Shown piece by piece: positions 1-9,436 of a DNA stretch of 42,880 nt; position 1 is the stretch's first letter, and each line of letters starts with the position of its first letter. A model generated the notes under the pieces. The model saw nothing but the letters and a program-made list of their open reading frames with translations, had not been told where the DNA came from and ran no database searches. The translations under genes and the position numbers were made by a program. Source of the DNA: Fimenecus sp045613585 (GTDB lineage Bacteria; Bacillota; Clostridia; Oscillospirales; Acutalibacteraceae); NCBI GenBank assembly GCA_045613585.1, contig JAZLBG010000076.1:1-42880 (forward strand), given 5' to 3'.

Positions 1-344
1 ATTCTTTCTTTGCTTGTTATCGAAACTTCAAAATCGCTGAATTTTCTAATACAACAGGACAACTCATTAATCGTAAAATTTCTAGATTGTAATGTGTATA
101 CAATCATCTTGCACTACTGTATACAATCATACTCTTGACAAGAGTCCCGACCCTACAAGGCGCGTTTGTTAAAATAAATCAATTAAAGAATTCGACAAAC
201 TCCAATTTATCTAACCAATTCAAAATGTCATTCTGAGGAGCATCGCGACAAATAATCTCTTCCAAAGTGAACAATAATCTTAAATCACACTCAAATATAG
301 TCAAAATAACCAAATCTCAATAACAAAATTTGTATGTTGTTACA
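1..344. other. Intergenic region upstream of the surface protein, no gene seen
   Basis: I see no convincing gene here. Two short stretches, TCCCGACCCTACAAG (about 145-159) and TGTCATTCTGAGGAG (about 227-241), resemble pieces of dispersed intergenic repeats found in many Firmicute genomes; that resemblance is from memory and not verified. TGTATACAATCAT occurs twice (about 96-108 and 119-131) as a close direct repeat. Confidence 0.4.
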
Positions 345-373
345 TTGAAAATATTGCAAAAAAGTGTTACTAT
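345..373 (+). promoter_or_regulatory. Sigma-A-type promoter for the surface LRR protein
   Basis: The -35 TTGAAA (345-350) and -10 TACTAT (368-373) are separated by 17 bases. The coding start at 403 lies about 30 bases downstream. Confidence 0.6.
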
Positions 374-402
374 GGTATTATGAAAAATTGGGAGTTGATT
401 TT

Positions 403-2148
403 ATGAAAAAATCAAGCAAAATTTTATTGTTAGTTATAACCATAATGTCAATTTTTATGGTTATGACAATATCAGCAAGTGCAGAAACTGTTTCTGGCTC
501 ATGTGGTAGTGGTACTACGTGGAGTTATGATACATCAACATACACTCTAACTATTGCAGGTGCTGGTGATATATATTCTTATTATCCTTATTATTCTAAT
601 CCTCCATGGGAAGAATATAAAAAATTCATTAAAAACATAATAATAGATGATAGTATAACATCAATTGGTGATTATGCATTCTGGTGTTGCGAAAGTTTAA
701 AAAGCATAACAATCCCAGATAGTGTAACTTCAATTGGTTATAGTGTATTTGAAGATTGCGAAAGTTTACAAAGCGTAATAATCCCAGATGGCGTAAAATC
801 AATTGGCGATAGAACATTTTCAGGTTGTACAAACTTAGATAGTATAACAATTCCGGATAGTGTAACTTCAATTGGTGATTATGCATTTGCTGATTGCACA
901 AGTTTAGAAAAAACAACAATCCCAGATGGCGTAATATCAATTGGTGAGAGTGCATTTAATGGTTGCACAAGTTTATTAAACATCAAAATTGAAAGTTGTA
1001 TAGTGTCAATTGATGATGCCACGTTTTTTGGATGCAAAAGTTTACAAAGTGTAACGATTCCGGACAGTGTAACATCGATTGGCGTCAGTGCTTTTTCGGG
1101 CTGTGAAAGTTTGGAAAGCATTATAATTCCACATAGTGTAATATCAATTGAAGATTCTGCATTTAGTGATTGCTTAAGTTTACAAAGCATTGTAATTCCA
1201 GATAGTATTACATCAATTGGTGCAGGTGTGTTTTTTGGGTGCAGTAGTTTGGAAAGTATAACAATTCCTGATAGTGTAATATCAATTGGTTATACAGCGT
1301 TTTATAATACTGCATATTATAATAATGAATTTAATTGGGAAAATGACGTTTTATATATAGGGAATCATTTAATTAAGGCAAAATATGAATTATCAGGCAA
1401 TTATATAATAAAGCCAGGAACAATATTAATTGCTGATGTAGCATTTTCTTATTGCGAAAATTTGCAAAGTTTATCTATTCCAGATAGTGTAACATCAATT
1501 GGTGTAGACGCATTTGCTTATTGTTATAGTTTGAATACTATTAAAGGTTATAAAAGTTCATACGCTGAAGCTTATGCAAAAGAAAATGATTATAATTTTG
1601 TTGCATTAACTAAAATCCCTGACAATTACACTGGCCTTTACAAAGCAGATGGCACATGGCGTTATGTTAAGAATGGCGAGCTTGATAACACCTTCAACGG
1701 TCTTGTTAAATACAATGGCAAATGGTATCACGTGAAGAATGGTGTTAAAACAACATATACAGGTCTTGTGAAACACACAGATGGCAAATATTACTATGTG
1801 AAGAGTGGTGTAAAAACATCATTCAATGGCCTTGTTAAATACAATGGCAAATGGTACTATGTAAAATCAGGTGTAGTAAATACAAGTTATACAGGTCTTG
1901 TAAAACATACAGATGGTAAATACTATTATGTGAAGAGCGGTGTTAAGACATCATTCAATGGTCTTGTTAAATACAACGGCAAGTGGTATTACGTGAAATC
2001 TTGCGTAGTAAATACAAGCTACACAGGTCTTGTAAAACATACTGACGGCAAATACTACTATGTAAAGAAAGGTGTTAAAACATCATACACAGGCACAGTA
2101 ACCTACAACGGCAAAAAATATAAGGTTAAAAATGGCGTAAAAGTTTGA
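403..2148 (+). CDS. Secreted BspA-type leucine-rich-repeat protein with C-terminal wall-binding-like repeats
   Basis: A 581-residue exported protein. The start at 403 is chosen because GGGAG precedes it by about 8 bases and a clear Sec signal peptide follows (residues 1-27, cleavage after ASA); an upstream in-frame GTG at 364 lacks such a site. Residues about 78-380 hold roughly ten 23-residue repeats of the LRR_5/BspA type, with the core SVTSIGxxAFxxCxSLxSI. Residues about 405-581 hold two alternating repeat types, FNGLVKYNGKWYYVKSG and YTGLVKHTDGKYYYVKSG, similar to aromatic-rich surface repeats of gut Clostridia. One copy has KSC in place of KSG. The family is associated with surface exposure and host or partner binding; the ligand is unknown. 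The gene runs stop-to-stop into spmB on the other strand with no spacer. Confidence 0.85.
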   Translation: MKKSSKILLLVITIMSIFMVMTISASAETVSGSCGSGTTWSYDTSTYTLTIAGAGDIYSYYPYYSNPPWEEYKKFIKNIIIDDSITSIGDYAFWCCESLKSITIPDSVTSIGYSVFEDCESLQSVIIPDGVKSIGDRTFSGCTNLDSITIPDSVTSIGDYAFADCTSLEKTTIPDGVISIGESAFNGCTSLLNIKIESCIVSIDDATFFGCKSLQSVTIPDSVTSIGVSAFSGCESLESIIIPHSVISIEDSAFSDCLSLQSIVIPDSITSIGAGVFFGCSSLESITIPDSVISIGYTAFYNTAYYNNEFNWENDVLYIGNHLIKAKYELSGNYIIKPGTILIADVAFSYCENLQSLSIPDSVTSIGVDAFAYCYSLNTIKGYKSSYAEAYAKENDYNFVALTKIPDNYTGLYKADGTWRYVKNGELDNTFNGLVKYNGKWYHVKNGVKTTYTGLVKHTDGKYYYVKSGVKTSFNGLVKYNGKWYYVKSGVVNTSYTGLVKHTDGKYYYVKSGVKTSFNGLVKYNGKWYYVKSCVVNTSYTGLVKHTDGKYYYVKKGVKTSYTGTVTYNGKKYKVKNGVKV

Positions 2149-2670
2149 TTAATAGAAAAATATTCTAACAATTATTCCAGCTAAAATAAAACTAGTTAAA
2201 TCGGCACACAGTGAGCAAATTGCTGTGTGTCGAATTTTTTTAATGCCTATTGCACCATAATATACTGTAATTGCGTAAAATGTAGTTTCTGTTGAACCCA
2301 TCATAACTGACGCAATTCTCCCGATATATGAATCAGGTCCATATTCGCTTATAATTGACTCATAAACGCTTAACGACCCTCCGCCGGAAATTGGTGACAA
2401 TATGCATAATGAAAGCGTTTCTGGCGGTATTTTGAGCAAATCTGCAACTGGTGAAAGCATTTTTGTAATTATTTCAATACCTTCTGAAGATTTAAGCATT
2501 TGTACCGCGAGAAAAAGAGCAGTCAAAGAGGGAAGTATTGTTAAAAAAACATCAAATCCTTTTTTAGCACCATCAATAAATGTTTCAAAAACGTCAATTT
2601 TTTTATATGTTCCAAAACCGATAATCAAAAGTATAAATATGGGTAAAATGTAATCTGAAAAACTAGTCAT
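2149..2670 (-). CDS. spmB: Spore maturation protein B
   Basis: A 173-residue membrane protein of the nucleoside-recognition (Gate) family. Several hydrophobic segments are visible, with the conserved ISGGGSLS and MGSTETTFYA motifs typical of SpmB. In Bacillus, SpmA and SpmB are needed for spore core dehydration and heat resistance. I chose the ATG at 2670 because AAAGG lies about 10 bases upstream; the in-frame TTG at 2688 would include that ribosome site. The start overlaps the end of spmA by 8 bases, indicating translational coupling. The usual SpmB length is about 175 residues, so the gene looks intact. Confidence 0.9.
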   Translation of the reverse strand: MTSFSDYILPIFILLIIGFGTYKKIDVFETFIDGAKKGFDVFLTILPSLTALFLAVQMLKSSEGIEIITKMLSPVADLLKIPPETLSLCILSPISGGGSLSVYESIISEYGPDSYIGRIASVMMGSTETTFYAITVYYGAIGIKKIRHTAICSLCADLTSFILAGIIVRIFFY

Positions 2671-3247
2671 ATTTAAAATACCTTTCAAGTATTTTTGCCA
2701 TTATAATACCAACCATTAATGCACAAAATGAAGTTATAATCGATGGTAAAATGATTTCTAATGGATTATCAGACCCGTGATTTGCACGAATACTTGCAAC
2801 TGTTGTAGGAATAAGTCGTAATGCCGATGAATTCATAACTATAAATAAAACCATATTGTTGCTTGGCGTTAATTTACTTGTTCTTTCATTTGCGAGTTTT
2901 TTCATAGCCTCAATTCCGATTGGTGTGGATGCATTTGATAATCCCAAGAGATTCGATGTAATATTTAGGGTTATTGGTAAAATTGCTTCACTATTTTTAT
3001 TTAATCCTTTGAAAAGTTTGCATAATATAGGTGAAATTATTTTTGCAAAAGTTTTAGATAGACCTGATTTTTCAGCTATATTCATTAAACCATTCCATAA
3101 ACAAAAAGTTCCTAAAAGTGAAAAGCATAAATCAACTGCGGTGTTACCACTAGTAATTATTCCTTTTGAAAGAGTGTTAGCAGTACCATTGAATATGGAA
3201 GCTATAACAGAAAAAAATATAATTGCAATCCAAATGTAATTCATCAT
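2663..3247 (-). CDS. spmA: Spore maturation protein A
   Basis: A 194-residue integral membrane protein. Family features are the N-terminal hydrophobic segment, FNGTANTLSKG, LWNGLMNIAEKSGL and the conserved NLLGLSNASTPIGIEAMKKL block (two motifs joined). The function in Bacillus is spore core dehydration together with SpmB, whose gene overlaps downstream. AGAGG lies about 9 bases before the start. The presence of the pair supports an endospore-forming host. The length is normal for SpmA. Confidence 0.9.
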   Translation of the reverse strand: MMNYIWIAIIFFSVIASIFNGTANTLSKGIITSGNTAVDLCFSLLGTFCLWNGLMNIAEKSGLSKTFAKIISPILCKLFKGLNKNSEAILPITLNITSNLLGLSNASTPIGIEAMKKLANERTSKLTPSNNMVLFIVMNSSALRLIPTTVASIRANHGSDNPLEIILPSIITSFCALMVGIIMAKILERYFKYD

Positions 3248-3308
3248 AAAAGTTACCTCTAAAAAGTATTTCTATATGATTTTTATGCAATAAATTTGCT
3301 AATAATGT

Positions 3309-3336
3309 TGATAATGTTTTCATTATGTTGTATAAT
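3309..3336 (+). promoter_or_regulatory. Promoter of the uvrBA operon
   Basis: The -35 TTGATA (3309-3314) and -10 TATAAT (3331-3336) have a 16-base spacer ending in TGTTG. The uvrB start follows at 3365 with GAGAGG at 3353-3358. No LexA/DinR-type SOS box was recognised by eye. Confidence 0.6.
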
Positions 3337-3364
3337 ATTAGAACAAATGTGCGAGAGGTATTAT

Positions 3365-5311
3365 ATGTTTAAGTTAGTAAGTGATTATAAGCCGATGGGT
3401 GACCAACCACAAGCAATTGAAAAGCTTGTTAATGGTATCAATAAAGGTTATAATGAGCAAACTTTACTGGGCGTTACAGGTTCCGGTAAGACATTCACTA
3501 TGGCTAATATTATTGCGAAACTTAACAGACCCACACTTGTTCTCGCTCATAATAAAACTCTCGCTGGGCAACTTTGTGCAGAATTTAAAGAGTTTTTTCC
3601 TGAAAATGCAGTTGAATATTTTGTTTCATATTATGATTATTATCAGCCAGAGGCTTATATAGCAACAACAGATACTTATATTGAAAAAGATTCTTCAATA
3701 AATGATGAAATTGATAAGTTACGACATTCTGCAACATCCGCTTTATCAGAAAGAAGAGATGTAATTATAGTTGCAAGTGTTTCTTGCATCTATTCTTTGG
3801 GCGACCCTATTGATTACAAGTCAATGGTTATTTCTTTGCGTACAGGCATGGAAAAAAGTCGTGATGATTTAATAGCAAAACTTGTAGAAATCCAATATGA
3901 GCGTAATGATATCAACTTTATTCGTAATAAGTTCAGGGTTAGGGGAGATATTGTTGAAATTTTCCCTGTTTATTCAAATGACACTGCAATTCGTGTAGAA
4001 TTTTTTGGTGATGAAATTGATAGAATAAGTGAAATAAATGCACTAACAGGTGCTGTAAAAAATGTTGTTTCACATGTAGCAATTTATCCTGCGTCCCACT
4101 ACGTTGTTTCACCTGAAAAAATGGAAACTGCACTTAAACAGATAAATGATGAAATGGAATTACAAGTTGCTGATTTTGAAAAACAAGGTAAACTTATTGA
4201 AGCACAACGTATTCGTCAAAGAACAGAATATGATATGGAAATGCTTCGTGAAACAGGGTTTTGTAAAGGAATAGAAAACTATTCCGCAATTATGTCAGGT
4301 AGAAAACCAGGTGAACCGCCATTTACTTTACTTGATTATTTTCCTGAAGATTATGTACTTTTTGTTGATGAATCACACGTTACTTTACCCCAAGTTCGTG
4401 GTATGTATGGTGGTGACCGTTCAAGAAAAGATAGTCTTATTAATTTTGGATTCCGTTTACCATCAGCTTATGATAATAGACCACTTACATTTGATGAATT
4501 TTATGATAAAACTAGACAAAAAATATTTGTAAGTGCAACACCAGGACCTTTTGAAACAGAAAAAAGCGTACAAATGGCTGAGCAAGTTATTCGCCCTACA
4601 GGTCTTCTTGACCCGGAAATATCAGTTCGCGGTACTGAAGGTCAAATTGATGATTTTATTTCTGAAATCAATATTCGTATTGAGAAAAAAGAACGTGTTC
4701 TTGTTACAACACTCACAAAGAAAATGGCAGAAAATCTCACTGATTATTTATCCGGTCACGGAATTAAAGTTCGCTATATGCATTACGATATTGATACTAT
4801 TGAGCGTATGGAATTAATCCGTGATTTGCGTCTTGGTGAATTTGATGTTTTAGTTGGAATCAATCTTCTTCGTGAAGGTCTTGATATTCCCGAGGTTTCA
4901 CTTATTGCAATTCTTGATGCAGATAAAGAAGGATTTTTGCGTTCTGAAACATCACTTGTGCAGATTATCGGTCGCGCTGCTCGTAATGCGAATGGTCATG
5001 TCATAATGTATGCAGATACTGTAACAAAATCAATGGAAAAAGCCATAGAAGAAACTTATCGCAGACGCGAGAAGCAGATAGCTTACAATGAAGAATATGG
5101 TATTGTTCCAAAAACCATTACAAAAAATGTTCGAGAAATTCTAGAAATTTCAAGTCGCGACAAGTCAGGCAAAAAAAGAATGAGTCGTGAAGAAAAACAG
5201 AAACTCATTATAAAACTTACGGAAGAAATGAAAGCAGCAGCAAAAATTCTTGAGTTTGAACATGCTGCATACTTACGAGATAAAATTGAAAAACTAAAAT
5301 CGGAGAAATAA
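3365..5311 (+). CDS. uvrB: UvrABC excinuclease subunit B
   Basis: A 648-residue helicase-like subunit of nucleotide excision repair, which is loaded by UvrA at DNA lesions and then recruits UvrC. Visible motifs are Walker A GVTGSGKT (residues 36-43), the beta-hairpin motif YYDYYQPEAYI, the DESH helicase box, IGRAARN (motif VI) and a C-terminal UVR domain near LEFEHAAYLRDKIEKL. I chose the ATG at 3365 because GAGAGG lies just upstream and the conserved FKLVSDYKPMGDQP start follows; the longer frame from 3296 would begin in the promoter. The stop codon abuts the uvrA start, so the two genes form one operon. Length and motifs are complete. Confidence 0.97.
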   Translation: MFKLVSDYKPMGDQPQAIEKLVNGINKGYNEQTLLGVTGSGKTFTMANIIAKLNRPTLVLAHNKTLAGQLCAEFKEFFPENAVEYFVSYYDYYQPEAYIATTDTYIEKDSSINDEIDKLRHSATSALSERRDVIIVASVSCIYSLGDPIDYKSMVISLRTGMEKSRDDLIAKLVEIQYERNDINFIRNKFRVRGDIVEIFPVYSNDTAIRVEFFGDEIDRISEINALTGAVKNVVSHVAIYPASHYVVSPEKMETALKQINDEMELQVADFEKQGKLIEAQRIRQRTEYDMEMLRETGFCKGIENYSAIMSGRKPGEPPFTLLDYFPEDYVLFVDESHVTLPQVRGMYGGDRSRKDSLINFGFRLPSAYDNRPLTFDEFYDKTRQKIFVSATPGPFETEKSVQMAEQVIRPTGLLDPEISVRGTEGQIDDFISEINIRIEKKERVLVTTLTKKMAENLTDYLSGHGIKVRYMHYDIDTIERMELIRDLRLGEFDVLVGINLLREGLDIPEVSLIAILDADKEGFLRSETSLVQIIGRAARNANGHVIMYADTVTKSMEKAIEETYRRREKQIAYNEEYGIVPKTITKNVREILEISSRDKSGKKRMSREEKQKLIIKLTEEMKAAAKILEFEHAAYLRDKIEKLKSEK

Positions 5312-8131
5312 ATGATACACGATAAAATTATTGTTAAAGGTGCAAAAGAGAATAATCTTAAAAACATTAATGTTGAGATTCCTAGAGATAAGCTTGTTGT
5401 TTTCACAGGACTTTCAGGCTCAGGTAAATCATCACTTGCTTTTGACACAATCTATGCCGAAGGACAAAGACGCTACATTGAATCATTGTCATCTTATGCT
5501 AGAATGTTTTTAGGACAGATGGAAAAACCTAACGTTGAATCTCTCGAAGGGCTTTCTCCAGCAATTTCTATTGACCAGAAAACCACATCGAAAAATCCTC
5601 GTTCAACAGTTGGAACTGTTACGGAGATTTATGATTATTTACGCCTTTTATATGCAAGAATCGGTATTCCTCATTGTCCTGTATGTGGCAGAGAAATCAA
5701 ACAACAAACTGTTGACCAGATTGTTGATAGTATAATGAGCTTGCCAGAAGGTACAAAGTTTCAAATTTTATCTCCGGTAGTTCGCGGTAAAAAAGGTGAA
5801 CACGCGAAAGAACTTTCTAATGCACTAAAAGCGGGTTTTGTACGGGCTAGAATTGATGGTGAAGTTATAGAACTTGTTGAAGATATGAAACTTCAGAAAA
5901 CCTATAAGCATACTATTGAGATTATTGTTGACCGTCTTGTTGTTAAAGAAGGTATCAGAACTCGTCTTGCTGATTCTATAGAAACTACAACTCAGCATTC
6001 AGGTGGTAATGTAATAATTGACGTAATTGGTGATAAAGAATACCTTTATTCACTTAATTACGCTTGCCCTGAACATGGTATAAGTATGGATGAACTTTCA
6101 CCACGAATGTTTTCTTTTAACAATCCGTATGGTGCTTGTCAGACTTGTACTGGATTAGGAATATTTATGAAAGTTAGTCCTGACCTTGTAATTCCTAATA
6201 GAAACTTGTCTATTGCAGATGGTGCTATTTGCGCAAGTGGTTGGGGCAAAGCTGAAAAGGGCTCAATTTCAGGTATGTATTACAATGCATTGGGAAAAGA
6301 GTTCGGTTTTACTCTAAAGACCCCAATTAAAGATATATCAAAAGATGGTATTAACGCTATTCTTTATGGTACTGATAGAAAACTTAAAATGTCAAGACCT
6401 ACTATTTATGGCTCGGGTTCATATATGTCTGAATTTGAGGGAGTTGTTAATAATCTTGAGCGTCGATATAAAGAAACTACAAGTGATTGGGCGAGATGGG
6501 AAATCGAGCAGGTTATGACTGCTTGTAAATGCCCTGATTGTGATGGCACTCGACTTAAACCTGAGATTCTTTCTGTTACTGTTGGTGGTAAAAATATTAG
6601 TGAGTTCTGCGATATGTCAATTGTTAAGGCAATTAATTTCATTAATAATCTTAATTTGTCAGAAAAAGAACAGTTTATAGCAGAGTCTATTCTTAAAGAA
6701 ATTAATAGTAGACTTAACTTTCTTAAAAGTGTTGGTCTTGAATACCTTACACTTTCTCGCTCATCAGGTACACTTTCAGGTGGTGAAAGTCAGCGTATTC
6801 GACTTGCAACACAAATTGGCTCGTCACTTATGGGTGTGGTATATATTCTTGATGAGCCGAGTATAGGACTTCACCAAAGAGATAATGATAAATTGCTTGG
6901 CACTTTAGAGCGTCTTCGTGATTTAGGTAACACACTCATTGTAGTTGAACATGATGAAGATACTATACGTGCGGCAGATTACATTGTAGATATAGGTCCT
7001 GGCGCAGGTGTTCATGGTGGTGAAGTTGTTTGTGCAGGTACCGTTAATGATATTATTGCTTGTAAAGAATCAATAACAGGAATGTATCTATCAGGTAAAA
7101 GAAAGATTGCTGTACCAAATATTCGTAGAAAAGGCAATGGTAATATCCTCACAATTAAAGGTGCTGCGGAAAACAATCTTAAAAATATTGATGTTGATTT
7201 TCCACTTGGTTGCTTTACTTGTATTACAGGCGTTTCTGGTTCTGGTAAGTCATCACTCATTAATGAAATTCTTTATAAAAATCTTGCCAATGAGCTTAAT
7301 GGTGCAAAAAAATCTGTTGGAAAATTTAATGAAATTTTAGGACTAGAACATCTTGATAAAGTAATTGATATTGACCAATCACCAATCGGCAGAACACCAC
7401 GTTCAAACCCTGCTACTTACACTGGTGTGTTTACTGATATTCGTGAACTTTTTGCACAGACACAAGATGCAAAAGTTCGTGGTTATAATACAGGTAGATT
7501 TTCATTTAACGTAAAAGGTGGACGTTGTGAAGCTTGTCAAGGAGATGGTATTGTCAAGATTGAAATGCATTTTCTTGCTGATGTTTATGTACCCTGTGAA
7601 GTTTGTAAAGGTGCACGATATAATCGTGAGACCCTTGAAGTAAAATACAAAGGGAAGAGTATTTACGATGTACTTGAAATGACAGTTGAAGAAGCACTTG
7701 AGTTTTTTGCTAGTATTCCCAAAATTAAGAGAAAACTACAGACTCTTTATGATGTTGGCCTTGGTTATATTAAACTCGGTCAATCTGCTACTACTCTTTC
7801 AGGTGGTGAGGCACAGCGTGTAAAACTCTCTACGGAGCTTTCTAAACGCTCAACAGGTAAAACTGTTTATATTCTTGATGAACCTACTACAGGACTTCAT
7901 AGCGCTGATGTGCATAAGCTTATTGAGGTTTTGCAGAAACTTGTTGATAATGGAAATACAGTTATTGTAATTGAGCATAATCTTGATGTGATAAAGACTG
8001 CTGACCATATTATAGACTTAGGTCCTGAAGGAGGAGACAATGGTGGCAAAATAGTCACTTGTGGTACTCCAGAAGAAGTTGCGAAATGCAAAAAGTCATA
8101 TACAGGCCAATATCTGAAAAAACTTTTATAA
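5312..8131 (+). CDS. uvrA: UvrABC excinuclease subunit A
   Basis: A 939-residue damage sensor of nucleotide excision repair with two ABC ATPase modules. The first Walker A is GLSGSGKSS near residue 33 and the second GVSGSGKSS near residue 638. The ABC signatures are LSGGESQRIRLA and LSGGEAQRVKLS. Zinc-binding cysteines are seen in CPVCGREI and in CEACQGDG with CEVCKG. The start ATG follows the uvrB TAA directly, with CGGAG inside the end of uvrB as the ribosome site. Length and motifs are normal for UvrA. Confidence 0.97.
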   Translation: MIHDKIIVKGAKENNLKNINVEIPRDKLVVFTGLSGSGKSSLAFDTIYAEGQRRYIESLSSYARMFLGQMEKPNVESLEGLSPAISIDQKTTSKNPRSTVGTVTEIYDYLRLLYARIGIPHCPVCGREIKQQTVDQIVDSIMSLPEGTKFQILSPVVRGKKGEHAKELSNALKAGFVRARIDGEVIELVEDMKLQKTYKHTIEIIVDRLVVKEGIRTRLADSIETTTQHSGGNVIIDVIGDKEYLYSLNYACPEHGISMDELSPRMFSFNNPYGACQTCTGLGIFMKVSPDLVIPNRNLSIADGAICASGWGKAEKGSISGMYYNALGKEFGFTLKTPIKDISKDGINAILYGTDRKLKMSRPTIYGSGSYMSEFEGVVNNLERRYKETTSDWARWEIEQVMTACKCPDCDGTRLKPEILSVTVGGKNISEFCDMSIVKAINFINNLNLSEKEQFIAESILKEINSRLNFLKSVGLEYLTLSRSSGTLSGGESQRIRLATQIGSSLMGVVYILDEPSIGLHQRDNDKLLGTLERLRDLGNTLIVVEHDEDTIRAADYIVDIGPGAGVHGGEVVCAGTVNDIIACKESITGMYLSGKRKIAVPNIRRKGNGNILTIKGAAENNLKNIDVDFPLGCFTCITGVSGSGKSSLINEILYKNLANELNGAKKSVGKFNEILGLEHLDKVIDIDQSPIGRTPRSNPATYTGVFTDIRELFAQTQDAKVRGYNTGRFSFNVKGGRCEACQGDGIVKIEMHFLADVYVPCEVCKGARYNRETLEVKYKGKSIYDVLEMTVEEALEFFASIPKIKRKLQTLYDVGLGYIKLGQSATTLSGGEAQRVKLSTELSKRSTGKTVYILDEPTTGLHSADVHKLIEVLQKLVDNGNTVIVIEHNLDVIKTADHIIDLGPEGGDNGGKIVTCGTPEEVAKCKKSYTGQYLKKLL

Positions 8132-8154
8132 AATTATTCTATTAACTAAATTTA

Positions 8155-8190
8155 AAAGGCTTACTGATTTTATCAGTAAGCCTTTCGATT
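8155..8190. terminator. Bidirectional terminator between uvrA and the lysine operon
   Basis: A 14-bp perfect stem (8155-8168 with 8172-8185) with a 3-base loop. It has AAA on one side and TTT on the other, and lies between two convergent genes. Confidence 0.8.
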
Positions 8191-8196
8191 TATTCT

Positions 8197-8649
8197 TTAT
8201 GAATTAATTGCCGAATATACTGCATCACCATCGTGACTGTAAACAAGCACTGAAATATCAACTTCAGATGTTGTTATCATTCTTACTTCAACACCTGTTG
8301 ATGCGATTGCTGAGAACACTTTTGATGCAACACCAGGGCAGTTTTTCATTCCTTCACCAAAAACAGAAATTTTTGTATTACCACTGCTGATTGCAAGTTT
8401 AAGTTCAGGGTGAAGTTCACGAAGTTTTGATGCTGTTTCAAACACTTTTCCTAAATCTTCATCGTTAACTGTGAATGAAAGATTTGAAGTTTTACCTTGT
8501 GGAGGATTTTGTGAAATCATATCAATATCAATTCCTGCGCTTGAAAGCATTTCAAAAATCTGTGCAACAACTTTAAAATCAGCAGGGGAGTCATTGATAG
8601 AAATAAGAGTTACATTTTCAATTACTGTAATATTATCAATTGTTTTCAT
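8197..8649 (-). CDS. Stand-alone aspartokinase-type ACT domain protein
   Basis: A 150-residue protein matching the C-terminal regulatory half of aspartokinase and lacking any kinase domain. It holds two ACT domains. The first begins VTLISINDSP; the second has ISVFGEGM, NCPGVASKVF and the tail RMITTSEVDISVLV, which is the lysine-sensing signature of LysC-type enzymes. In Bacillus subtilis the same region is made separately as the LysC beta subunit from an internal start, so this gene may encode a detached regulatory subunit for an aspartokinase elsewhere. It is the last gene of the L-box-controlled operon, 12 bases after dapB, with AGGAGG before the start. The regulatory role is inferred, not shown. 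Confidence 0.8.
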   Translation of the reverse strand: MKTIDNITVIENVTLISINDSPADFKVVAQIFEMLSSAGIDIDMISQNPPQGKTSNLSFTVNDEDLGKVFETASKLRELHPELKLAISSGNTKISVFGEGMKNCPGVASKVFSAIASTGVEVRMITTSEVDISVLVYSHDGDAVYSAINS

Positions 8650-8661
8650 TATAAATCCTCC

Positions 8662-9414
8662 TTATTCGTTAACAAGGTCTTTCATTGAATAAAATCCTGG
8701 CTTTTTGCCTACAAGGAATAAGCCTGCATTAACTGAACCGTTCGCAAATAATTGTTTTGAATATGCTGAATGTGAAATCTTGATAACTTCATCAGGTCCT
8801 GCAAAGATTATTTCGTGTTCACCAACAATTGTACCGCCACGGACTGCATGAATACCAATTTCATTTTTTGTTCTTTTCGTTCTTTTTGAATGACGGTCAA
8901 ATTCATAAATTGGTTTTTCATCAAGCGCTTCACAAATTGAATCTGCAAGCATTAATGCTGTGCCGCTTGGTGCGTCAATTTTCTGATTGTGGTGTGCTTC
9001 TACGATTTCAATATCAAAACTGCCCTGAAGGACTTTTGCAGCCTTTTTAGCAAGTTCTGAAACCAAACTTACACCAATTGACATATTTGCAGAGAAGAAA
9101 AGGGGAACATCCTTTGAAGCAGTTTTTATATCTTCAATTTGTTGTTCACTTAACCCTGTTGTAGCAATAACAACAGGAATTTTCTTAGTCTTTGCAAAAT
9201 TAAGCAAATATTCAAGTGCAGATGGATGAGAAAAGTCAATAATCACATCTGCGGGGATGTTTATATCATTGAATGATTTGAAAATAGGGAATGCACATTC
9301 TTCTATTGCTAAATCAACACCCGCAACAATTTCACAATCATCACGATTTGCAACACAACTTGTAATTGCTTTGCCCATTTTGCCGAGAGCACCACTTAAA
9401 ATAATCCTTGTCAT
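8662..9414 (-). CDS. dapB: 4-hydroxy-tetrahydrodipicolinate reductase
   Basis: A 250-residue cytosolic enzyme that reduces the DapA product with NAD(P)H in the diaminopimelate/lysine pathway. The N-terminal Rossmann motif is ILSGALGKMGKAI. The catalytic block EAHHNQKIDAPSGTA contains the conserved histidine pair, lysine and PSGT. The ribosome site is only GGACGTG, weaker than its neighbours. It lies 22 bases after dapA and 12 before the ACT gene, in one operon. The product feeds peptidoglycan, lysine and, in spore formers, dipicolinate. Confidence 0.95.
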   Translation of the reverse strand: MTRIILSGALGKMGKAITSCVANRDDCEIVAGVDLAIEECAFPIFKSFNDINIPADVIIDFSHPSALEYLLNFAKTKKIPVVIATTGLSEQQIEDIKTASKDVPLFFSANMSIGVSLVSELAKKAAKVLQGSFDIEIVEAHHNQKIDAPSGTALMLADSICEALDEKPIYEFDRHSKRTKRTKNEIGIHAVRGGTIVGEHEIIFAGPDEVIKISHSAYSKQLFANGSVNAGLFLVGKKPGFYSMKDLVNE

Positions 9415-9436
9415 TTTTTCACGTCCAACAATAAAA

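Noticed and set aside
629..1190. Minus-strand open frames opposite the LRR gene
   Set aside because: They are repetitive, have no ribosome sites and arise because the LRR DNA repeats keep other frames open.
403..2148. CRISPR-like repeats
   Set aside because: The regular repeats are coding for LRR units, with no spacers. No CRISPR array or cas gene was seen anywhere in the window.
2402..3239. Plus-strand open frames opposite spmB and spmA
   Set aside because: They are antisense to two well-conserved genes and have no family features.
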